From NCBI GenBank assembly GCA_004835665.1, contig RBKR01000004.1, forward strand, positions 1,054,001-1,118,000: a stretch of 64,000 bases of DNA. The letters are read 5' to 3'. The translations under genes were made by a program, and so were the position numbers. Below are positions 1 to 11,132 of the stretch, one piece after another; the stretch's first letter is position 1; every line of letters starts with the position of its first letter. The notes under the pieces are model-generated. The model did no database searches, was not told the origin of the DNA, and saw only the letters and a program-made list of their open reading frames with translations. This DNA is from Phoma sp. XZ068. Its lineage: Eukaryota; Ascomycota; Dothideomycetes; Pleosporales; Didymellaceae.

Positions 1-279
1 TCACTCTTGTTGTTCGAGGCACGGATCAGGACAGGCAGAGGGTTCTCGGGGTGGGTGTCCCATAACGGGTCGTCGGCGACTTTTGTGGGCGTAGCTGGTG
101 TCGATGTCGAGTCGAATGTCAGGCGTTTCTGTGTGAGGTAGACGCTGCCGTGGCCTTTTTTGCGATTGTGCTCGAAGAGGTTCCCGAGTTGAGTAAAGAA
201 CTGCAAGGCATTAGTACGTGCTGAAATAGTCGCTTGGAAACGAACAAACCTCGTCGTTGCTTAAGTGCTCTCGCCCCAT
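1..279 (-). CDS. SRP14: Signal recognition particle subunit SRP14 (C-terminus cut by window edge)
   Basis: Two exons are visible: 250-279 (ATG at 279) and 1-200, separated by a 49-nt GT-AG intron (201-249). The joined product begins MGREHLSNDEFFTQLGNLF and continues through HGSVYLTQKRLTFD, which is the diagnostic N-terminal core of SRP14. SRP14 pairs with SRP9 (or Srp21 in fungi) on the Alu end of SRP RNA and retards elongation while the ribosome docks at the ER. About 76 residues are seen; the rest of the ~110-130 residue protein lies left of the window. The start codon is only 159 bp from the divergent SGD1 start, so the two genes share one short promoter. The identification rests on the conserved N-terminal motif. 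Confidence 0.9.
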
Positions 280-438
280 TGTGTATGTGTGTGATGCTAT
301 TACCTCCGCGCCATGGGTGGACGTGCGAGTGGGATGAGCCCGCGGGGAAGACTACCGATCTATCACTAGCGCCTGCAGCCGCGGCTTGAGCGTACTTTCC
401 CAACTTTTTTTGGAGGCAACCCTCGAAACTTTGACAAT
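280..438. promoter_or_regulatory. Shared divergent promoter SRP14/SGD1
   Basis: This 159-bp gap separates two divergent start codons (ATG at 279 on minus, ATG at 439 on plus). It is GC-rich around the middle. I see no convincing named element in it; the assignment as a bidirectional promoter rests only on gene geometry. Confidence 0.5.
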
Positions 439-3048
439 ATGCGCCAACAGTACGGAGGCCCCAAACTGCCTGCAGATTTGCGGAACCAGTTCGGAGGTTT
501 GTAAGATATGGTCTGCGAGTATATAGTAGTACTAACATAAGCAGATCCTGCGAATCGAGGCAAGTCGAGTAGCGGGCGCAATGGACAGGTGAATCGCAAA
601 GACCGGCGCAAAGCCGAACGAGAACAGAAGAAGACGCATCGAGTACAGCCGAGAAGAGCACCGCCACCGCCGGCAACACATGTTCAGAATGGCAAACGGA
701 AAGCGCTGGTGCAACAGCAAGAGGAAGAGTCTGAGGTGGACTGGGAGGACAGCGACGAGGAGCCAGCACCAGTGAAGACGGAAGCAGCACCGAAGAGCAT
801 ACTCAAGAGGAAGGCACAAACCGACGAGGACGACTCGTCCGCACCTGCCAAAGTATCTCGCGCCGTGCAGGAGCGACTAGATCAGGACGACAAAGAGATT
901 CGCGCATTGGAGAAGAAGCTGGGAAAGAGGAAGAAGTCGGCAGGAGGTGGAGACGACGGGCTAGATGATCTATTTGGCGATCTTGGAGACTTCAGCGACG
1001 ATGATGCGCTCGAGAACCCTGCATCGAAGAGGAAGCGGACGGAAGATGACGACTGGCTAGCAAGCAAGAGACGAAAAGCTCTGGGTACAGCTGCTCCACC
1101 AGCTCCGGAATCGGATGAGGAAGATGAGGAGGACGAAATAGAGAATCCATTCTCCGAGGATGACGACCTGGATTCCGAGGACATGGGCGACGATGACGAC
1201 GAGGACGACGATGAAGATCTTGAAGATGGCGATCTGGAAGGCGATCTGGATTCCGAGGAGGGCGACATCGAAAATCCTTTTTCTGAAGACGAACTATCAG
1301 ACGACGAAGAAGAACAGCCCGCACCTCGAATACGAGAAAACCCATATGTTGCGCCGGTGGCTGCTAATGCTGCGCCAACCACGAAATACATACCCCCAGC
1401 GCTACGAGGACCACCTTCGTCAGATGCGGAAGCGCTGTCGCGCCTAAAGCGCCAGATTCAAGGTCTCATCAACCGACTCTCCGAAGCCAACATTCTCACG
1501 ATATTGAAAGATATCGAGAAGATCTACGCAACTAACCCCCGTGGCTATGTCAACACAACGTTGATCAATTTGCTGATCGACATGCTTTCAGATCCTTCGG
1601 CGCTCCTCGAGTCTTTCATAATCTTGCATGCTGGTTTCATTGCAGCAGTTTACAAGGTTATTGGACCCGATTTTGGGGCTCAGATCGTGGAGCGCATAGT
1701 CTCCGAGTTCGACCGGCATTACCAGCCAAATAAGGATGGCGCTGGAAAGCACACCACGAACCTCATGTCAGTGGTGTCTGAACTGTACACCTTCCAAGTC
1801 ATTGGTAGTAACATCGTTTTCGATTACGTTCGATTCTTCCTCAATGAGCTTTCCGAGATCAACACAGAACTTCTATTGCGGATAGTTCGCGCCGCAGGTC
1901 CGCAATTACGACAGGACGATCCAACCGCGCTCAAGGATATCGTTGTTCTGCTGCAAAAGTCTGTAGCGAGCGTAGGCCAACAGAATCTGCCAGTCCGAAC
2001 TAAGTTCATGATTGAGACCATTAATGATCTCAAGAACAACAAAATGAAGACAGGCATCGCCGGAGCTTCAATAACTAGAGAGCGCACAACACACATGAAG
2101 AAGCAGCTGGGTACCTTGAACTCGAGAAACCTCAAAGCCACTGAGCCACTGCGAGTGGGCTTGAAGGACATTAGAGATACGGATAAGGTGGGCAAGTGGT
2201 GGTTAGTCGGCGCCAGCTGGCGGAACCAGGCCCAGAACGACGCACCCGTCGAAGAAGAGAAGGAGCAAAACAGGAAGCGAGTTGAGGTTGACGAGGAAGA
2301 CGAAGACGGCGAAGTCGACCTAGCGCAGCTTGCTCGAGAGCAACGTATGAACACTGATGTGCGCCGTGCCATCTACGTTTCGATTATGTCTGCGACCGAC
2401 TTCAAGGATGCGCAGGTACGACTGAACAAGTTGAACCTCAAGAAAGCACAAGAAGTCGAGATACCCAAGGTCATTATCCACTGTGCCGGTACTGAGAAGA
2501 CTTACAACCCATACTACACAATCCTTGCGCGAAAGGTATGCTCAGACCACAAGACACGGAAAAGCTTCCAGTTTGCGCTCTGGGACATCTTCAAGAGCCT
2601 TGGAGAAAACCAGGATGGAAGCGGAGACTCTGATGACGAGGGCAACGATAGCAAGGATGTGTCACTACGGAAGCTTGTCAACCAGGGCAAGCTGTACGGT
2701 ACACTGATTGCGAAACGCGTTCTATCCGTAACCTGCCTCAAGAACCTCAACTTTCCGTATCTTCAGCCGAAGACAAAGACATTCGTCGAGATCATGCTCG
2801 TCACGGCGATTCTCGAGACACAGAAAGGCACAAAGGGGGAACGCAAAGAAACGGCGCTACTGCAAACATTCGTTGAAGTCGACCAGGCGCCTGAGATGGT
2901 TGCAGGGTTACAATTCTTCCTCAAGAAGGTTGTGAGTAAGACGGACATTGTTGACAAGGTGGAGAAGGATACGGTCAAGTGGGCATGTAAGGCTGTCATC
3001 AGCGTGATGAACAGAGTCCTGGCTACGACAACACTAGAGGAGGATTAG
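439..3048 (+). CDS. SGD1: Sgd1/NOM1 family nucleolar MIF4G-MA3 protein
   Basis: Exon 1 is 439-496 (MRQQYGGPKLPADLRNQFG...) and exon 2 is 545-3048, around a 48-nt intron; the product is 853 aa. I chose the spliced start because the long open frame has no in-frame ATG near its beginning, and the joined N-terminus resembles the basic start of fungal Sgd1 proteins. Order of parts: Lys/Arg-rich N-terminus, long Asp/Glu-rich stretches (about residues 150-280), a KYIPPALR motif, a MIF4G domain (about 315-520) and an MA3 domain (about 610-740). Family knowledge: Sgd1/NOM1 acts in the nucleolus in small-subunit rRNA processing and was found as a suppressor of glycerol defects in yeast osmoregulation. 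Two DIENPFSED-like repeats occur in the acidic region. Confidence 0.9.
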
Positions 3049-3328
3049 ATACCGTTTTGAAAATGCATCAGCAGCTCTAACCAACATCTTCCGTGTGATC
3101 CTCGTGGTGCCTCTGCTTTGTTGCAGCGAGGGCGAAGGCTGACCAATAACAGCCGCCACACCGAGAGTACCCGCGCAAGGTTTCCCGGCCGAGCTCCGCA
3201 AAATAGAGAGGGCTTCGGGCAAGCTCAACAACAACCTCCAGTCCCACCACCCATCCATTGACGTCCGTCATCGCAGCTGTGCCACCGCAGCTTCTTTTGG
3301 TTTCGAGTTCCTTTCGCCTACTTTCACA

Positions 3329-5065
3329 ATGTTCCGGTCTCTGGCTCCCCGCGCCGTGCAGAGGGCGACACGACCCGTCTCCAACAGCACATTCTGCGCA
3401 TCCAACATCTACTTCCAGAACAGGTTACGACGCGGCTATGCGTCGGAAGCTGGTACGCCGAGCTCCGTGGAGATGAATGGGATTGACTGGGAGCATGCGC
3501 TGACTGCTGGACAGAGGAGAAGGACCTGGTCATCATCGGCGGAGGTGTTGCGGGATATGTCGCAGCTATCAAGGCTGGACAGGCCGGCCTGAAGGTACGA
3601 TGACGACTGCAAGCGACAACACCAACAGTCACTAACATAGACGTAGGTCGCCTGTATCGAGAAGCGTGGCTCCCTCGGCGGAACCTGCTTGAACGTCGGA
3701 TGCATTCCCTCCAAGTCCCTCCTGAACAACTCGCACCTCTACCACCAGATCCTCCACGACACCAAGGGCCGCGGTATCGAGGTCGGCGATGTCAAGCTCA
3801 ACCTCCCCGCCATGATGAAGGCGAAGGAGACCTCGGTCGCTGGTCTGACCAAGGGTATCGAGTTCCTCTTCAAGAAGAACAACGTAGAGTACATCAAGGG
3901 CACCGGCGCATTCCAGGATGAGCACACTATTGCCGTCAACCTCGTTGAGGGCGGCGAGACCACTGTCCGCGCCAAGAACGTCCTCATTGCCACCGGTTCT
4001 GAGGCCACACCCTTCCCCGGTCTGACCATCGATGAGCAGAAGGTTATCACCTCCACCGGCGCCATCGCGCTCCAGGAGGTCCCCAAGAAGATGGTCGTCA
4101 TTGGTGGCGGTATCATCGGTCTCGAGATGGTAGGTTGATCACGCGTCTAATACTAAGCTATGCTAACAATGACACAGGCCTCCGTCTGGTCGCGTCTCGG
4201 CTCTGAGGTCACCGTCGTCGAGTTCCTTGGTCAGATTGGTGGCCCTGGTATGGACCAGGAGATTGCCAAGAACGCTCAGAAGCTGCTCAAGAAGCAGGGC
4301 CTGAACTTCAAGCTCAACACCAAGGTCACCGCCGGTGAGGTTTCCGAGCAAGGCATCAAGGTCAACGTTGAGGCCTCCAAGGGTGGCAAGGCAGAGAGCG
4401 TATGTTGCATGACACAAAAGTTGTAAACACAAACTAACAATTCGTAGCTTGACGCTGATGTCGTCCTCGTCGCTATCGGCCGCCGTCCCTACACTGCCGG
4501 TCTTGGTCTTGACAACATCGGTCTCGAGACTGACGACCGTGGCCGCCTGATCATCGACCAGGAGTACCGCACCAAGATCCAGCACATCCGCGCCATTGGT
4601 GACGTTACCTTCGGCCCCATGCTTGCCCACAAGGCTGAGGAGGAGGCTGTCGCTGCCATCGAGTACATCACCAAGGGCCACGGCCACGTCAACTACGGTG
4701 CCATTCCCTCGGTCATGTACACCCACCCCGAAGTCGCTTGGGTCGGCCAGAACGAGCAGGAGCTCAAGGAGGCCGGTGTCAAGTACAACGTCGGAAACTT
4801 CCCCTTCTCCGCCAACTCGCGTGCCAAGACCAACCTCGACACTGACGGCATGGTCAAGATGCTCTCGGACGCTCAGACCGACAGGATATTGGGTATCCAC
4901 ATCATTGGCCCCAACGCTGGTGAGATGATTGCCGAGGGCACACTTGCTCTCGAGTACGGTGCTAGCTCAGAGGATGTTGCACGAACATGTCACGCTCACC
5001 CTACGCTTGCTGAGGCGTTCAAAGAGGCTGCCATGGCCACCTACGACAAGGCTGTTCACTACTAG
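3329..5065 (+). CDS. LPD1: Dihydrolipoyl dehydrogenase, mitochondrial (E3)
   Basis: Five exons: 3329-3452, 3515-3594, 3647-4129, 4178-4399 and 4448-5065, all GT-AG with introns of 48-62 nt, give 508 aa, the usual length. The N-terminus is rich in Arg/Ser/Ala and lacks acids, as expected of a mitochondrial presequence ending near RRGYAS. The FAD-binding motif [13 protein letters not shown] is followed by the redox disulfide GGTCLNVGC (Cys82 and Cys87). The C-terminal catalytic pair lies in HAHPTLAE (His487, Glu492). E3 reoxidises dihydrolipoamide in the pyruvate, 2-oxoglutarate and branched-chain dehydrogenase complexes and in glycine cleavage, passing electrons to NAD+. All catalytic residues are present and no break is seen. 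Confidence 0.97.
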
Positions 5066-5363
5066 ATTCCCAGATTTCTTGGTATGGGGTTCTCTTTCAG
5101 CATCAGCGGCATGAATTATCGAGCTCTCAAGCGGAGAGTTGTGAATAGTATCCTGTAATATATCTGATGCGTATGCTTGTTCAAAACAAAAAAATGCACG
5201 GTCATTGACAAGTTGACATGTGCTTGTTCGTTGAGGTGGTGAGCGAGCGGTTAGGGCTGAAAGACCCCTGCTAGCCTTTGCGCGTGCGCGACGCGTTCCG
5301 CGATCTTCAATTCGGCCCTCCGCTTCGTCATTGAACCAACACTCGTGTACTATAAATCCTACA

Positions 5364-6869
5364 ATGAGCATAACAGAGCTTGAACAGCGGTGCCACACCC
5401 TCCGCAACGACTTGAAAGCCTGGGAGAAACAGTTTGCGGCGCAGCATAATGGCCAAAAAGCTGGACGCGAGGATATCAAGGCGGACGCCGTGATCTGTAC
5501 GCACGCGACATACGGACCTTTCCGGACCTTTGGCTGACCATAAGCAGCACAAAAGTACAAAGAGTACAATAAGCTACGAACTCATCAGTTGCCTTCCAAA
5601 GCAGCCCCTCAAACACCCTCGAAACGAACAGCGAGCGGCACCCAGACCCTCAATGTCGAACGCACGCCGAAAGCACCGCCGAAACCCCCCATCCTCACAC
5701 CGCTGAAGCGCAAGAGAGAAGAAGAGGTAGCTGAGGCGGAGGCACATGCAGTATCTGAGTACCTATCACCTCAAGGACCTGCTTTCATAGGGCCTACCCC
5801 GCAACGAGACGGCATAGTGCTGGGCCTCTTCGATACACTCAGTGCGGAAACCCCAAGCAAGCGACGAATTATATTCGGCGAGATAGAACCGAATATCTTC
5901 CAAACACCCACAAAGGACACAGAAGCTGCGAGCGAAGCATCCTCGGCGTCGAGGATAAGAGGCGAACGAACACCGCTGTCGGTCACAAAGAGGAACCTCT
6001 TCAACCAGTTTGTCACACCCAAGAAGAGGAAGCTGGATGAGGAGGGCACACCGACCTCTGCACTGAGAGGGTTGGCCACGCCGGCGTTTCTGAGGAGAGA
6101 CAATGTGCTGTCTAAGATCGAAGAGGCGGATGAGACGACCCCGAGAAATGCGCCGTGGAAGAGAAAAGGCATGGTAAGAAGTCTTAGTGCCATGATACAG
6201 AGTATGAGGAAAGAAGAGGATGATAGATTGGACGAAGAGGCGGACATCATGCGTGAAATAGAGATGGAAGAAGAGGGCATATCAGCACTAGCTAAGCCAA
6301 GGGTGTCTCAGGTTCAGGTGGAGGATAGTCAGGTAGTAATGCCACTCGGTCCTGATCGCGGATCTGAATCTGAAGACGATGAAGAAGAGGAGGAAGAGTT
6401 GGGTCGTGATGGCAAGCCAAGGAAGGTGTGGAAGAAGAAGGGGCTAAAGAGGCAGACAAGACGCACCAACAGTGAGTTCACTATTGTTGTATTATTTATG
6501 AGATATATATACTAATACTTCCCAGTGCGACCAAATGCCGTCAAGCCTAAAGCCGCCCCAGAATTTCACTACAACGATGACGACACCGAGCCAATATCGA
6601 TACCAGAGACACAAGCACAACCAGCTACAGAAGCTACGCTCTCTGATGAGGAGGATGATTCTGATTATGCGAGCGATGTCTCTCACTCTGCGAAGAAGCG
6701 TAAAGCGCCGGTGAAGACAGCGGCGAAGCCTGCTGAGAAGAAAGAGGGTGTGGTTGAGAAAGTTAAAAGGAAGATCTCAGCTACTGCACATGCGAACTAT
6801 CAGAGACTCAAGATCAAGGGCAAAGGTGGAAATGGAGGGAAACCCAAAGGGAGATTTGGGAGGAGATAA
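5364..6869 (+). CDS. SLD2: DNA replication regulator Sld2/Drc1
   Basis: Exons 5364-5496, 5548-6471 and 6526-6869 (introns 51 and 54 nt) encode 466 aa. The N-terminal block LKAWEKQFAAQHNGQKAGR followed by REDIKAD and KYKEYNKLR is the hallmark of the fungal Drc1/Sld2 domain (RecQL4 N-terminal-like). Splicing in the phase that joins ADAVI to SQKYKEYNKLR restores this domain across intron 1. The middle has many S/T-P sites (for example QTPSKR, RTPKAPP, TPLKRK, LSPQ, TPTKD, TPKKRK), matching the known CDK control that lets Sld2 bind Dpb11 at replication origins. The C-terminus is basic and Gly-rich (KGKGGNGGKPKGRFGRR). Its position upstream of RPN12 has no obvious functional meaning. Confidence 0.9.
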
Positions 6870-7381
6870 GTGTGATATAGGTTGCCACAAAGGCTGTGAA
6901 TTCTTATCTCTGATTAGGATGATCAAATCAGCCTTGTTGACTCTAGAACGCCCCAGTAGCTGCAGTGTGCGCTGCTACTCGTTGCCTGAAGCACCGTCCG
7001 TCCTCCGGGTGAGACAGTGTGACCACTCGGGTCATCTGAAGCTATGGACCAATGAAAGAAGCAATGTTGCTGTGTTGTCTTGACTATATCCAAGAGGCTG
7101 TTGCACTTGTGCTTTCTGTGAACGATTTCTCTTGCACCACAGCAGTCATGCCATATATTCGAAATCGAGTGTTTGAAGGTTATACCATGTCGTGCGCACC
7201 TGCCGAGCGCTGGAGGCATACATCATTGCCAAGACCAGCCTTAGCTCCGTCTGAGCTTCCACCGCCCGCCGCGACAAACACCACGACAACTCCAAGCTCA
7301 CCACACGCCACATCGCTCATCTGCGCAACCCAAACCCCCCTCCCTCTACCCATTAGACAATCACAGACCACACCCGTCACC
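6870..7381. other. Intergenic region SLD2-RPN12
   Basis: These 512 bp hold the 3' end of SLD2 and the promoter and leader of RPN12. The last 130 bp before the RPN12 ATG are pyrimidine- and CA-rich, as is common in fungal leaders. The frame is open upstream of the RPN12 start, but I favour the ATG at 7382, which sits in a strong TCACCATGG context. No other gene is seen. Confidence 0.5.
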
Positions 7382-8298
7382 ATGGCCGAGAAAGAACTAC
7401 ACTCCGCGCTTCAGCACCTCCACCAGACGCTCCAGTCGCGCAACTACCAGCAAGCCACAACACTTCTCTCCAAAGCCAAGATGGCACTCCTGCAACTCAA
7501 CGCCCTTATCCCACAAGAAAAGACACCGAAGAAGCAACTCCAGGCTGCCCGCGAAACACTCGAGCTCGGCGCCATCATCTCCATCCGCCTCAAAGATACC
7601 GTCTCCTTCACCCGCTACTTCCAGCAGCTACAGCCCTTCTACTCCCTGCCAGCCTCAACCCTGCCAAAGGATGGAAGCCAGGCTAGCAAGGTCACAGGCC
7701 TTTACTTGCTGTTGCTGCTGAGTGAGGGCGACTATGCGGGATTCCACACACTGCTCGAGACACTGGAAGTGGCGGCGGCGCAAGAGGGGAAGGGCCTTGA
7801 AGACGATTCGTTCATCCAGTACCCAATAAGGCTGGAGCAGGCACTCATGGAAGGGAGCTACGACAGAGTCTGGGGCGAGACGAAGAGTGAGAGGGTACCG
7901 AGTGAGGAGTTTGGGATGTTCTCGGAGGTGAGTTCGCGCCACCCGCATCTTGCCCAATAAAGATCATACGCCAAAAAGAACACGTGAACGTTACTTTCAA
8001 GCATGCACACTAACCCTACGTTCAGATCCTCATCGGCACAATCCGCAAGGAGATCGCCTCTTGCAGCGAGCGCGCGTACCCCTCGATCCCCATCGCCGAC
8101 GCCAAATCCCTGCTGTTCCTCGACTCGGAAGGCAGCGTTGTCAACTTCGCGCGCGAGTCTGGCTGGGTTGTCAAGGACGGACGGATATACTTCCCTCAGC
8201 AGGAGGACGATTACCAGAGCAAGGACATTCTGGTTACGAGTGATCAGGTTATTGAGAATACACTTGGGTATGCTAGGGAGCTGGAGATGATTGTCTAA
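7382..8298 (+). CDS. RPN12: 26S proteasome regulatory subunit Rpn12 (PSMD8)
   Basis: Exon 1 is 7382-7927 and exon 2 is 8026-8298 around a 98-nt intron, longer than most here; the product is 272 aa, as usual for Rpn12. The alpha-solenoid N-terminus (helical TPR-like repeats) leads into the PCI-type winged helix: IRKEIASCSERAYPSIPI, then DAKSLLFLDSEGSVVNFA and WVVKDGRIYFP. The extreme C-terminal helix ends in ELEMIV; in yeast the last helix of Rpn12 senses lid completion and drives docking onto the base. Rpn12 is the last subunit to join the proteasome lid. No anomalies are seen. Confidence 0.95.
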
Positions 8299-11132
8299 GT
8301 TTGCACGAGGAGGGGAGAATGATGAAAGCATGTGCATGTCACTGTACACTACATTAGGTATACGGGCGATGCTTGCAACCTAACATAGACGAAGCATGAT
8401 GAACTGCATCAATGAACACAGACGTAATGATCAACATCCCACCGAGCTTTGCCAAACGTCCTCCATATTCTTCCCTAGTTATCCTTCATTGATTCTGAGC
8501 ACACAATAGGTGACAGCACAGACGCGCATCGCCGACTCCGGACCCGTCTCCCAAGGTCAACGACTCTAGCCAAGACGTGGAAACAGAATTCACTCCACTC
8601 AGATCGCGAAATCAACCATGAGCTTCTACAACACCGGTCGAAACATAACCATTCAGAACAGACTGTCGCAAAAAGACATGTTCAAGATGTCAACTTTCTT
8701 GAGAACAGCATAATCTCGGCTGGACAAGAGCAGAAAGGCAAATTTACTGAGAATACAGTTAATCTCATAGCTAGTGCAAGTTGCTTGTGTTCTCTAATAT
8801 GGAGCAGCTACGAGACAGCTGGGCAAGTTTTTGGCTGCATATACTCTACGGACATACGGACTCACCGTTACGTTTTGAGTATGCGTGGATGACAGCGTTG
8901 TGTGGAGATTTGAAGGTGTGAGAAGTAAAATCACCGGTTCCTCGGTTCGTGACAGTGGGTTTGTTTTCGTGGAGTACATCTTAAGTTGAATTCAGTAATG
9001 TATCTTTGAGAGTCGAATATCGTCGTACCCATTTCGGACGGTTTGTACGTGTCTAATCGTTGAAAGAACGTTGATTTCAGATATCTACATTTGTGTCAGG
9101 CGTGTCGAGCTAGATACTACAGCCTGACCATGAAGTTATAAGCTCAAGAAATGGGCCCAAATTTCTCCAATACTGGGGAATCGTGATATTGATATCGGTC
9201 ATATCATTAACGGTAACGATTCCCACGGACATAAACTGAGTCTGCGTGGGTTCATATCATAGTAGCGCTGCATTTCTGTTCAAAGTAAAAAAGAATACAA
9301 GCATCATTGTTTTGCGGTTTAATTTTTACGTAGATGATAGGCTGAACTCTTCATCATCAATCTTGTCCTTGATTTGTAGCGGAAGTTTCAAGGATTCAGA
9401 TAGCCTGCATGTTCACTTGCTCTCACTGAACATTTGTGAGTTTAGAGAATGGTATAAGGTATACGAAAGGTTAAGATTTAGTGAGTAACATCTGTACTAG
9501 AATATCCTTGGGGCCCGTTGACACAAGTCGGAGGAAAACAACTTGGGAAAGTACTTGTTGTAAATTGGAAGGTCAAATTTGGAAAGTAGAAACATAATGC
9601 AGAAAGAGGACTGTGATCTTTTGCAGAGTCCATGTCCCTGTAAATTGCAGCTTTCAATGGCGTAAAGAGACAAAGTAACGGCGGATGTACAGATCTGGCC
9701 AACAATTGCTGCAGACAGAAATCCATCTGGAATAGCCGCATATAGGACCTGTGTTGTTCGTGACCGGATCTGGTCATTCTGAAGACAGATCTTTTCCCCA
9801 TTGAAGGACTTTCTTGAGAAGGTGTGTGGTCTAGAGACAATGGCAGCGGCACAGCTTAGTGCAGGTTCAGCGTGCAAGATGATTCGAGACCAGGAGAGCG
9901 GGTGCTAGTGGCAACTCCGGGACAAGCATCAGGCGCACGGAGCCTCCCGTGCACCCACGCGCCTCATCGATCACTGTTCCAGCCTCGTGGCCACGCTATA
10001 ACATCAAGTCAGGCCTTGCAGAATTGCTGTCCGGATTTGAACGAATCCTGTACCGAAGCGAAGGCTACGGCTCGGGTATCATGCCATAATTATCTCACGG
10101 CTTTGAACTCCGCGGGTGTGAGATGTAAACAGACAACTTGTATGAAGCTCTCACCACAATTGTTGCTGCTACCAACAGAGTTTGTTCTTGTCTCCAAGGA
10201 GAGCCTTGAATTATCATGAGAAGATGCTTCAATGCTCACACCGTATTCCACGCAGAATACTTTGAGTTGTCTGGACCCGAACCTCTCTCCAGTGTCCAAA
10301 ACTCAGACTAAGGGTTGTCGATAGCGTGTATCGGTGAAGCTGTAAATATTCGCCTTCGTGAACGTGGAGCAACGGGAGATTGGACGGGATCTAACTTTTG
10401 ACAGGTTAGTAGACTGTCAGCCGCAGTTGACCCTGAAAAGCAATAGCGCCGTCAGTCCACCAACCCCTGACTACTACTCCGCGGATATGAACTAAAGTTT
10501 GCTATGATTTTGAGCTCTTGTGCGGAGCTGCTCTCACGCTGTGACCGACATCAGCCAGCGGCCTTTCTCCTCGATCGAGACCGATGCGCAGTCTCGGAAG
10601 ACTTCACCTCCAACCTGAAAAGTACCTTTTGGGCTATTCGAAGTTAGCGCTGAAGATCGGATGCTGTCGATCTCAGCCCAGAAGTAGCGAGGAAAAGCCC
10701 AGATTCAGTCATAGGGGCCTGACCATTCCCAGAAAGAATTCCCATCTGCCCTAAGTGGCGTTGAGTGCAGGCCCACATATGATCATGGTGACAGCCTCGC
10801 CTTGAAGACTTCCAAGGCCTCAAGCCACAACCGCGAAGACTTTACTGCTTCTAGTAGTTCGGCTCATCGTTATGTTGTCCCCGACTCTCGCACAGATGGA
10901 AACATGAAAATATATGCATCGAGACCGTTTCGAGCGCGACGTGGCTGGCGCAGCTGGCTTGTAGCGTTTGCAGTAACGGCAGCTCCGGTATCGATCAGGC
11001 ATGGGAATAAGGATGAGGAGGTCGTAGTCAAATCTGCGAACTATAAGTTCTTGGAGAGTCTCGTCTGGAGACAATATCGGACATCGCTCACTTACTCTCG
11101 TTTCCCATCCTTACTCTTCTCAAGTAGGCACC
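8299..11132. other. Gene-poor stretch upstream of the WSC gene
   Basis: These 2.8 kb contain only short open frames on both strands (longest about 125-160 codons, mutually overlapping, with no recognisable domain or consistent splice structure). Parts around 8.9-9.5 kb look AT-richer than the flanking genes. I see no tRNA, no terminal inverted repeats and no transposase motif. The last few hundred bases presumably carry the WSC-gene promoter. Confidence 0.4.

Noticed and set aside
882..1391. 169-codon Ser-rich minus frame
   Set aside because: It is the mirror image of the Asp/Glu-rich repeats in SGD1; GAC/GAG-rich codons read backwards as Ser-rich.
4163..4900. 245-codon minus frame
   Set aside because: It is antisense to the strongly conserved LPD1 exons 4 and 5 and is a codon-bias shadow.
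9478..9877. Two overlapping minus-strand frames of about 125 codons
   Set aside because: They overlap each other in different frames, have no domain or splice structure, and lie in sequence with no other sign of a gene.
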